Shown here piece by piece: positions 8,501-12,968 of a DNA stretch of 14,947 nt. The notes beneath the pieces were generated by a model that was not told the DNA's origin, ran no database searches, and was given only the letters and a program-made list of their open reading frames with translations. Positions within the stretch are counted from its first letter, which is position 1; each line of letters starts with the position of its first letter. Origin of the DNA: an uncultured Fidelibacterota bacterium (lineage in GTDB: Bacteria; Fidelibacterota; Fidelibacteria; Fidelibacterales; Fidelibacteraceae); the NCBI GenBank assembly GCA_937862595.1, contig CALMFL010000131.1, forward strand, positions 1-14,947. Direction: 5' to 3'. A program made the translations under genes and the position numbers.

Positions 8501-9002
8501 AGTTTCCCTTGATCCGGAAGGCATAGGCATTTGTACCCGTAGATGATACAAAGCTTAGGTCGCGGGTGGTTCCGTCCACGGCATTGGACCCATCAATCAT
8601 AATATTGTTGGTGGGCACAAACGGTGCTCCGGATGTGTTCAGCATACCGATCACCCATGCGCCCGAAGAACCCGCATTGTCAGCGGCTTGCGTGTAGGTG
8701 ACCGTGGGTGTTATCCCCGTAAAGGGTTTAAAGGTTATTGAAAATTCGCCGGTGTTGACAGCCAGATCCACATTGTCCGGCTCGGTGAGATCACTGGTGA
8801 TAAGGAAAAGGATATCACCTCCCACTCCGGCGGCCATCACGGCTTCGCACGCAGCGTTCAGCGTCGCGTAATGCGGATCGGTGGCGCCGGGTGCCGTCCC
8901 GGTATTACCGACGTAATACGTTCCGCTCATTGTCTGGGCAAAAGCCGTTCCTGCGAACAGGAAGACCATGGCCAGAATAAGCACAAGCATTTTGTTCCTC
9001 AT
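2517..9002 (-). CDS. Giant modular surface protein: two beta-helix cassettes, carbohydrate-binding-like modules, tandem OB-fold-like units, T9SS sorting tail
   Basis: A 2161-residue secreted protein, presumably surface-bound or released. Residues 1-22 form a Sec signal peptide ending AFA|Q. Modules by residue, judged by eye: 28-493 parallel beta-helix (N/G/I-rich rungs such as NITIKNCNM); 505-718 concanavalin/LamG-like; 736-1217 second beta-helix ending like the first (DLHLA, DIDGD, AGADE); 1219-1360 and 1790-1952 galactose-binding/CBM-like, each ending in a V-D-N or I-D-E strand; 1362-1555 OB-fold-like pair; 1558-1676 fibronectin/Ig-like; 1678-1780 SbsA-type Ig-like; 1957-2050 CBM48/CBM20-like (VAGSMNGW, HEFKFRINGSW); 2071-2161 FlgD-like T9SS type A tail (HQNYPNPFNPTTT). 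No catalytic motif is recognised. Binding or degrading extracellular polysaccharide, or adhesion, are plausible roles. AAGGAGGT six bases before ATG fixes the start. It is monocistronic, with its own promoter and terminator. Confidence 0.93.
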   Translation of the reverse strand: MRNKMLVLILAMVFLFAGTAFAQTMSGTYYVGNTGTAPGATDPHYATLNAACEAVMAAGVGGDILFLITSDLTEPDNVDLAVNTGEFSITFKPFTGITPTVTYTQAADNAGSSGAWVIGMLNTSGAPFVPTNNIMIDGSNAVDGTTRDLSFVSSTGTNAYAFRIKGNCDNITIKNCNMTVTTASYGIWVNSQDNAIPDSLTIENNFIQANSTTTATPVHVSYSGTITEPLENLVVRNNHLVARTRGVFLNGNTNVALIEGNTVEVNQTASGYVSSAVMGNKIFSTGTTYILGNDFKVNATVNTAAANGIRTIVASGGGTFIVANNFFRGFAGPSASGTASEMIGIRCGSPVEAYYNTFVLNNIDATTGTLYRAINVAAGTPTIMNNIFVIEEDDFPAYAISGAPVSNYNNFYLAGTTNAKAHPTYATLADLQAAGMDTNSVSKAVEFAAADDLHLAGVSVDDFDLAGTPIAGITTDIDGDVRGDYPYMGADEASVALEPPAPDPVIFANNFVYTDGTLLTAEGWTAHSAAGTNAITVNAPALSFEGYLGGNEGGAAELFGPSGEDINKTFTEQNAGSVYTAFLVNVTEASEAGDYFLHVAPTTMGSTYRGRIFVKRDASNNLAFGASKSGSNIVYSNFDYALNTTYLIVMKYTMVEGDANDEIVLWVNPEGDTEPAALLSQTDTGSDAANIGTVALRQGGTTTAAKLRLDGLRLGTDWAAVVGDPVAPEPPVLEDPADFFIPKGSHEKGWATLKEAVDSINANGVVGTINLLLDADTLREESFTFNAPLDAVNNVVVKPAPGRDVVLIVTPGLSKGNGIQMIGFDKGYVTFDGSNDGSNSRNLLVTTETNDTRVPFGLNSGNADNVVIKNLEIVNIDHPAVTVDFRYGLVINDLDGVSGLVVENCQIGSAERPIRRDGLAPWGGSGAEPHQFSFIGNEIYAGIRGITTIYLANCEIIGNTINILPATAGPSGTGIPPTSSDAYNHGIYITGHSGTLLIEGNKINMPEKVNSTTAYLMGIAFAGNGATVDDQIYIINNFLNIGAADETRDCFGIGLRSTQNMGNIKAYHNTIVVNQTASTLVGYGVGNRSNGTGPVNLDLKNNIVINNHTGNLGSAAIGVIPATSVLTSDYNVLVSDSVFANLMGTTYADLAAWQAAGQDAGSVSKAVTFAGAADLHLAAPSYSDLDLVMPKINDVDVDIDGDARGHILYSYAGADEGTAYPLGNDLELTFDDATDVSNWSHWDEANGWTVEAWAADSTLRLSDAGYSMIAKRPVSATPGWMYKLSIDIKTGNWEGKALDLSVQGLGNDLVKKSIVSDDVWTTFTFIGVADAEDGYIRIVGSGNVEADTVFVDNVIWDDLYLEVVPSATVRDVRGATIGDYIAASGVVTTTTEYGTAGPVYIQDGTAGIAVYKYDVAQNVVNGDEILVVGKLKDYNGLLEFDPVYDYIVLSKDNVVEPTVITALDMEDRETYEGMLVTIEKVDTLETGLSWASTAGMNKGFSLKDKNDSTFYCYIDKDTDIDGSPKPTEWPLNISGIMGDYNGAQLLPRSLADFAPANNPPAAFTWVNPPDETVITSLEDPNFHKVLMGADSVLALLMNWTTAVDDDTEDTVTYQIMISPDGPEEDLITQDTFMYMPVNTEKPWDMNGTYEAYVIASDLLGETTHSDTITITFDFQAPPVVVYSDIVLVDGAPKFYAKFNMPIAPEVANFKLVDWSDGAAASNATAITYAGGLDILVSGAFVEDHWFSLAYSGVPSAADSAETPLTVVDTTKACEVLIPFSANHPEDVTTIETFESGVGLFKNPTYSGSTVGLLTTSTFESSADAAYRGTKSGKLNLLDDPAGSGWYLRLYHGLTYSVNANSKLMFLVKGTNANVEMRISVKDTGYEQGPWKMVSLSETDWQVVSFDLANDVAEGWITGNGLIEGTTLKIEALHMRCAEDADVVLYIDEFTERKVLSPVDVTLNVIMKKQVADGKFALATDFVDVAGSMNGWGGTTMADFDADTTYSVTLPLMPYSSHEFKFRINGSWSDATCEFPSGGPNRQLTVGTVASEHTYWYNDDTLEVAVDGIPVEFALHQNYPNPFNPTTTINFDLPADADVKLVIYDITGRTVRTLVSGSITAGYKKIVWNGRDDFGRGVATGMYIYRLVAGDFVDVKKMTFLK

Positions 9003-9008
9003 TTGAGA

Positions 9009-9016
9009 ACCTCCTT
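9009..9016 (-). promoter_or_regulatory. Strong Shine-Dalgarno of the giant gene
   Basis: AAGGAGGT on the minus strand lies six bases upstream of the ATG at 9002-9000. It is nearly the full anti-16S complement and stronger than the sites of the neighbouring housekeeping genes. It decides the start over the internal ATG four codons later. Confidence 0.88.
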
Positions 9017-9129
9017 GGTTTGGGCCTTATTTGTAAAATTTAAAGCAGATACACCTTCTAAGCAATGGCTCAACTATCTGTTTTAAAATCCTGTAAATAA
9101 CGCCTTTTGTTTATTTCTAGTGCATCATG

Positions 9130-9158
9130 AAAATAACCATATTCGATTAAGGTGTCAA
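9130..9158 (-). promoter_or_regulatory. Sigma70-like promoter of the giant surface-protein gene
   Basis: On the minus strand a perfect TTGACA -35 box (9158-9153) is separated by 17 nt from TATTTT (9135-9130), which matches four of six -10 positions. Transcription would start near 9123, giving a leader of roughly 120 nt. The leader is AT-rich and contains a possible weak stem CAGATA/TATCTG (9080-9046). The classical Bacteroidota TAnnTTTG box is not evident here. Confidence 0.6.
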
Positions 9159-9270
9159 GTAAAAACATAGATGGAGCAAGATGGAAATTAATGAGAAATC
9201 AATTCGGGGAAAAGATTCAACATTTAAACACTGAAGAAGTGGAATATCCTCGTGGTGAATGTCAGGGAGA

Positions 9271-9888
9271 TCAGCGGTAGGAACCCGCAATATTGTTCAA
9301 GTCGTCTTTCAGCAGGTCCAGCATGCCCATGTTGCGGAGAATGGCCGCGGGGTGGTAGGTGACGCGCAGGTCGGTGCCGTGATAGCGGTAGGTGATCCCG
9401 CGCATGTCCTTCAGGGCGTTCGATTCCCGGAGCAGGGTGTTCGCGGCGATGCGGCCCAGGGCGACGATCACCCGGGGTTTGATCAGGTCGATCTGCCGGT
9501 GCAGGTAGGGCTCGCAGAGCGCGATCTCTTCGGGCAGGGGGTCGCGGTTCGCGGGGGGGCGGCATTTCAGCACGTTGGCGATGAACACGTCCCCGCGGGA
9601 GATCCCGATCTCCTGCAGAACGCTGTCCAGCAGTTTTCCGGCGCGTCCCACGAAGGGGATGCCGCTCAGGTCTTCCTGCTCGCCGGGCGCTTCGCCGATG
9701 AAAAGAATGTCCGCCTGGGGGTTTCCCGCGCCGAAGACCAGGTGATGCCGGGTTTCCGCGAGCGCGCATTTCCGGCAGTTGCGGATCTCGTCGTAATAAT
9801 CGTCCAGCGGGGTCCGGAGGGCGCCGCCGATCAGCTCGCGTCCGTAGACGTCTTTCATATATTCAATAAAGTGTATTTTTTCCTGCAT
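9271..9888 (-). CDS. Family 4 uracil-DNA glycosylase, 4Fe-4S type
   Basis: This 205-residue enzyme removes uracil from DNA, the first step of base-excision repair after cytosine deamination or dUTP misincorporation. Four cysteines at 38, 41, 109 and 125 (C-x2-C, then C-x15-C) match the iron-sulfur ligands of family 4 enzymes. Catalytic motif 1 is GEAPGEQE (65-72), followed by FVGRAGKLLD (79-88) and NVLKCRPP. Motif 2 is YHPAAILRN around 178-186. The start codon comes three bases after the coaBC stop, with no clear ribosome binding site, so translation is probably coupled. An in-frame Met at residue 11 is an alternative start. It is the last gene of the yicC operon, and I see no strong terminator between its stop and the promoter of the giant gene. 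The names udgA or 'phage SPO1 DNA polymerase-related' are used for this family. Confidence 0.93.
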   Translation of the reverse strand: MQEKIHFIEYMKDVYGRELIGGALRTPLDDYYDEIRNCRKCALAETRHHLVFGAGNPQADILFIGEAPGEQEDLSGIPFVGRAGKLLDSVLQEIGISRGDVFIANVLKCRPPANRDPLPEEIALCEPYLHRQIDLIKPRVIVALGRIAANTLLRESNALKDMRGITYRYHGTDLRVTYHPAAILRNMGMLDLLKDDLNNIAGSYR

Positions 9889-9891
9889 GGG

Positions 9892-11118
9892 TCAGACGGT
9901 CCCGGGGTTCGCGGCCAGACGGTCCCAGATCGCTTCGGCCGTCTCTGTCTTGCTCAGCAGGGGCAGGGCGAGGGGCTCGCTGCCGCGGAGAAGGAGCGTG
10001 ACCCGGTTGGTGTCCCCGGCAAAGGCGCTTCCGGCTTCGCGGGGATTGTTGACCACGATCCCGTCGAGGCGCTTGGCCTCCATCTTGGCGAGGGAGTTCT
10101 CAAGCTCGTTCTCGACTTCCACGCTGAACCCGATCAGGGTCTGGTGCGTTTTGTGCCTGCCCAGATATAAAAGGATGTCGTCGTTTTTTTCCAGTTCGAG
10201 GCGGGCGGGGAGTTCGGTTTTCTTAAGCTTGCCCGAATGGACGCTTTTCGGCCGGATGTCTTCGACCGCGGCGGCCATGACCACGATATCCGTATCATTA
10301 AATTTTTCGGTGACGGCGGCTTTCATGTCCGAAGCGCCGCTCACGCGGCGGGTCGTGCAGCCGAGGGGGTCGGGGAGGGACGACGGGCCGCTGACATAAG
10401 TGACCTGCGCGCCGCGTTTGGCCGCGGCTTCCGCGAGGGCGTGGCCCATCTTGCCGCTGGAGGGATTGGAAATATAGCGGATGTCGTCGATGGCTTCCCG
10501 GGTGGGGCCGCCGGTGATCAGGACGCGTTTTCCCCTGAGGGGATCCGGGGTCTGGGACAAAAGGGCTTGTTCAAGATAGAAAAGCAGGGTGCGTTCATCG
10601 GGCAGGCGCCCGACGCCCCATCCTTCTTCGGCGGTCGCCAGTTCGCCCGTTCCGGGCTCGATCACATGGTAGCGAAGGTCGCGCAGCAGCTGCAGATTGC
10701 GCTGAACGTGGGGGTTCAGGTACATGTTCTTGTTCATCGCGGGGGCGATGACGATCTTTTCGGGTTTGGCGACCATCAGCATGGTGCTGAGCGCGTCGTC
10801 CGCGATCCCGCCGGCGATCTTGCCGATGATGTTGGCGCTGGCCGGAATGACGGCGACAAGGTCCGCCCGCTGAATGATGTCGATATGGCGCGTTCCGACG
10901 ATCCCGCTTTCCGCGCGGAACATATCGGTGATCACCGGATTGCCGGAAAAGGTCTCGAAGATCAGGGGGGTCATAAATTCCCGGGCCGAACGTGTCATCA
11001 CGACCGTGACGCCGCAGCCGATGTCGCGGGTCAGCCGCCGGAGCAGGGACGCGCTTTTATAAACCGCGATCCCGCCGGTCAGGCCGAGGACGATGGATTT
11101 GCCTTTCAGCGCAGACAT
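9892..11118 (-). CDS. coaBC: Bifunctional phosphopantothenoylcysteine decarboxylase / phosphopantothenate-cysteine ligase
   Basis: This 408-residue enzyme performs two steps of coenzyme A synthesis: joining 4'-phosphopantothenate to cysteine (CoaB) and decarboxylating the product to 4'-phosphopantetheine (CoaC). The CoaC flavoprotein domain (about 5-185) shows GLTGGIAVYKS, the catalytic His in RHID (78), PASAN (92-96) and APAMN (125-129). The CoaB domain (about 195-408) shows VLITGGPTREAIDDIRYISNPSSGKMG, AAAVEDIRP, the KLKK lysine block (297-300) and a GFSVE segment. In the CoaC flap, where E. coli has the active-site Cys, this protein reads GELATAEEGWGVGRL, with Thr instead of Cys and a slightly longer loop. 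Relatives with Ser there are known. The start is two bases after the rpoZ stop without a clear ribosome binding site, which suggests coupling. Confidence 0.95.
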   Translation of the reverse strand: MSALKGKSIVLGLTGGIAVYKSASLLRRLTRDIGCGVTVVMTRSAREFMTPLIFETFSGNPVITDMFRAESGIVGTRHIDIIQRADLVAVIPASANIIGKIAGGIADDALSTMLMVAKPEKIVIAPAMNKNMYLNPHVQRNLQLLRDLRYHVIEPGTGELATAEEGWGVGRLPDERTLLFYLEQALLSQTPDPLRGKRVLITGGPTREAIDDIRYISNPSSGKMGHALAEAAAKRGAQVTYVSGPSSLPDPLGCTTRRVSGASDMKAAVTEKFNDTDIVVMAAAVEDIRPKSVHSGKLKKTELPARLELEKNDDILLYLGRHKTHQTLIGFSVEVENELENSLAKMEAKRLDGIVVNNPREAGSAFAGDTNRVTLLLRGSEPLALPLLSKTETAEAIWDRLAANPGTV

Positions 11119-11120
11119 GA

Positions 11121-11405
11121 CTATTTTTTGGTTTCGGGTTCGTCTTCGGGTTCGTCGCTCTTGTCGTAGCTGAAGCCGATCTCGCCCTTTTCGTAATCTT
11201 CCATCGCCATGGATGCGGGCTTTTCGAAGGAATCGAAATCCACATCGCTTTCGAAGACCTCGTCGCTGTCCGGGTCCGTCATGTTCTGGATCGGATAGTC
11301 TTCGCTGCGCTTCTGGTTGATCTGACGGGCGCGGGTTGCCATCACGGTGATCGCTTCAAATATATCGTCGGGACGTTCACCCTTGAATCTAAAATCTTTT
11401 TTCAT
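11121..11405 (-). CDS. rpoZ: RNA polymerase omega subunit, long-insert form
   Basis: This small subunit assists assembly and stability of RNA polymerase by clasping beta-prime. Of its 94 residues, IFEAITVMATRARQIN (15-30) is the conserved omega helix, and KPASMAMEDYEKGEI (62-76) matches the KPxxxAxxEixxGkI block. Between them lies an acidic insert (about 41-60, DPDSDEVFESDVDFD) that is longer than in Proteobacteria and recalls FCB-group omegas. The tail (81-94) is also acidic, ending KK. The ATG overlaps the gmk stop as ATGA (11402-11405), and GGAGG at 11417-11413 serves as its ribosome binding site. The gmk-rpoZ-coaBC order is widespread in bacteria and supports the call. Confidence 0.88.
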   Translation of the reverse strand: MKKDFRFKGERPDDIFEAITVMATRARQINQKRSEDYPIQNMTDPDSDEVFESDVDFDSFEKPASMAMEDYEKGEIGFSYDKSDEPEDEPETKK

Positions 11406-11974
11406 TGGATTGCCTCCAGTTTGTTCACAATAATGGTTTCGATCTCTCTGACCGCAAGGTCTAATTTATCATTGATGATCACATGGTCAAACTTTTCTTT
11501 TTCGCTGCGCTCCTCGGGAATGCGGGACAGGCGCTTCCGTATGCGCTCTTCGCTTTCCGTTCCGCGCGCCCGGAGCCGCTGCTCCAGGACCTTCATGTCG
11601 GGGACGTCGATGAAGAAGCTGACGGTGACGTCCGGCCAGGCGCGCATGATGCGCAGGGCGCCCTTGACGTCGATGTCCAGGATCATGACTTCGCCGTCCT
11701 TCAGGGCCGCGTCCAGGGGGGCCTTCGGCGTTCCGTACAGGTCGCCGTGCACCTGCTCGTGCTCGATGAACGCCCCGTCCGCGATCATCCTGCGGAAGGT
11801 GTCCGTGTCAATGAACGTATAATGGACGCCGTGCGTTTCGTTGTTCCGGGGCAGACGGGTCGTGCAGGAAACGGAGAAGCGCCACTGCGGATGTTTTTCC
11901 CTCAAGGCGCGGACGATGGTGGATTTCCCGCCGCCGCTGAAGGAAACGAATATGACAAGAAGTCCCTGTTTCAT
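11402..11974 (-). CDS. gmk: Guanylate kinase with atypical P-loop
   Basis: This cytoplasmic enzyme phosphorylates GMP to GDP with ATP, essential for GTP/dGTP supply and nucleotide recycling. It has 190 residues, a normal length. The P-loop is SFSGGGKST (11-19). The usual family form is (G/A)PSG-x-GK(S/T), so the first Gly and the Pro are replaced by Ser and Phe, while Lys17 and Ser18 remain. GMP-binding residues are intact: TTR-x-PR (R40, R43), Tyr52 in HYTFI, Glu71 and Tyr80 in LYGTPK. The lid is RLRARGTESEERIRKRL, and the C-terminal IINDKLDLA block is present. It overlaps yicC (ATGA, 11971-11974) and rpoZ (ATGA, 11402-11405), so translation is tightly coupled. Confidence 0.95.
   Translation of the reverse strand: MKQGLLVIFVSFSGGGKSTIVRALREKHPQWRFSVSCTTRLPRNNETHGVHYTFIDTDTFRRMIADGAFIEHEQVHGDLYGTPKAPLDAALKDGEVMILDIDVKGALRIMRAWPDVTVSFFIDVPDMKVLEQRLRARGTESEERIRKRLSRIPEERSEKEKFDHVIINDKLDLAVREIETIIVNKLEAIQ
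11413..11417 (-). promoter_or_regulatory. Ribosome binding site for rpoZ inside gmk
   Basis: GGAGG on the minus strand lies 7 nt before the rpoZ ATG and within the last codons of gmk. It supports re-initiation at the ATGA overlap. Confidence 0.65.
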
Positions 11975-12846
11975 TGGATGTTCTGCACCTGTTCCCGGAG
12001 GATCTCCAGTTCGTTCTTGATCTCCACCACGTGCTGGGAGATGCCCGAATGGGAGGCCTTGTTGCCCATGGTGGTCACTTCGCGGTTCATTTCCTGCAAA
12101 ATGAAATTCAGGCGTTTCCCGACCGATTCCCCGGAATCCAGGTAGGTGTCGAACTGGCTGAGATGGGAATCGAAGCGGTCGAGCTCTTCGCTGATGTCGA
12201 GCTTGTCGGCCATCTGGACGATCTCCTGGTGGATGACCAGTTCGTTGGGCTCTTCCTTCAGCAGTGCGGCGATGCGCGAACGCAGGGTCTGAATATGGCG
12301 CTGGACGTTCTCGGTCTGCATGTCGCGGATCGACTGAAGCTGGCGGGTGATCGAGGCCAGGCGTTCCCGGAAGATCGCCCGGATGAACTCGCCTTCCTGA
12401 TTTTCCATGGCCAGAAGTCCCGCCACGGCCCGTTCAAGCACCTTCATCATGTCGGCTTCCAGAAGCTCGTGCCCGGCGCTGTTCTCTTCAAGGGCCAGCA
12501 GTTCGGGCTGCGCCAGCAGGTCCTGCATCGTGATCTTCGGATCGATCCCGGTCTCGTCGGATATCTGCCGCACGGTGGCGACGAATTTTTTCAACAGGGG
12601 CATGTTGGGGACGTAGGACGCCAGGGGCGCGCCGGACGAACTCACGTTGATAAAGCAATGGATATTTCCGCGCTGGACGCGCTCGCGCAGGTATTTCCGG
12701 ACCGGCTCCTCAAGGAAATTCAGGAATTTCGGGACGGCGACAAAGATCTCCAGAAAGCGGCTGTTGACCGATTTCAACTCGATCGTCACGCTCATATCCC
12801 GGATCGTTCCCTCGGCCTTCCCGAAACCTGTCATGCTCGTCAGCAT
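11971..12846 (-). CDS. yicC: YicC family endoribonuclease
   Basis: A 291-residue YicC protein. E. coli YicC is an endoribonuclease implicated in decay of some small RNAs and in stress and stationary-phase phenotypes; the role here is inferred from family. The start MLTSMTGFGKAEG is the family's hallmark N-terminus, so the first Met is right. ELKSVNSRFLE (23-33) follows. The central region is helical, and the C-terminal DUF1732 block shows ADKLDISEELDRFDSHL (213-229), KRLNFILQEMNRE (244-256) and TMGNKA (259-264). AAGGAG five bases before ATG is a good ribosome binding site. It is the first gene of the yicC-gmk-rpoZ-coaBC-UDG operon and overlaps gmk by four bases. YicC next to gmk is a common bacterial order. 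Confidence 0.95.
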   Translation of the reverse strand: MLTSMTGFGKAEGTIRDMSVTIELKSVNSRFLEIFVAVPKFLNFLEEPVRKYLRERVQRGNIHCFINVSSSGAPLASYVPNMPLLKKFVATVRQISDETGIDPKITMQDLLAQPELLALEENSAGHELLEADMMKVLERAVAGLLAMENQEGEFIRAIFRERLASITRQLQSIRDMQTENVQRHIQTLRSRIAALLKEEPNELVIHQEIVQMADKLDISEELDRFDSHLSQFDTYLDSGESVGKRLNFILQEMNREVTTMGNKASHSGISQHVVEIKNELEILREQVQNIQ

Positions 12847-12870
12847 CGGCGCTCCTTTTTATGCAAGCAT

Positions 12871-12898
12871 AAGATACAATAATTCGCTCAAATTACAA
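12871..12898 (-). promoter_or_regulatory. Candidate promoter of the yicC operon
   Basis: On the minus strand TTGTAA (12898-12893) and TATCTT (12876-12871) are separated by 16 nt in an AT-rich stretch just upstream of the yicC ribosome binding site. Each box matches the sigma70 consensus at about four of six positions. The leader would be short, around 20 nt. This is moderate evidence only. Confidence 0.4.
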
Positions 12899-12926
12899 GT
12901 GAAAAGATAAAGGATCGCCGCCTTTT

Positions 12927-12953
12927 GCCGGGACGCCGAAGGGCCTCCCCGGC
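12927..12953 (-). terminator. GC-rich hairpin after the OPT gene, possible weak terminator
   Basis: The arms GCCGGG and CCCGGC enclose a small internal loop and a GCC/GGC inner stem, with a CTTC loop on the minus strand. It lies 16 bp past the stop of the transporter gene. No T-run follows on the minus strand (AAAAGGCGG follows), so it is not a standard intrinsic terminator. It could act with Rho or as an mRNA 3'-end stabiliser. Confidence 0.35.
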
Positions 12954-12968
12954 GGTGGAAAAAGAGGG

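Noticed and set aside
9222..9245. CACT/AGTG hairpin after the uracil glycosylase gene considered as the operon terminator
   Set aside because: The stem is only four base pairs with a very short T stretch, which is too weak to call.
9271..9888. Considered naming the glycosylase as a DNA polymerase component
   Set aside because: Older annotations call this family SPO1 DNA polymerase-related, but the four-cysteine pattern with GEAPGEQE and YHPAA motifs is that of family 4 uracil-DNA glycosylase.
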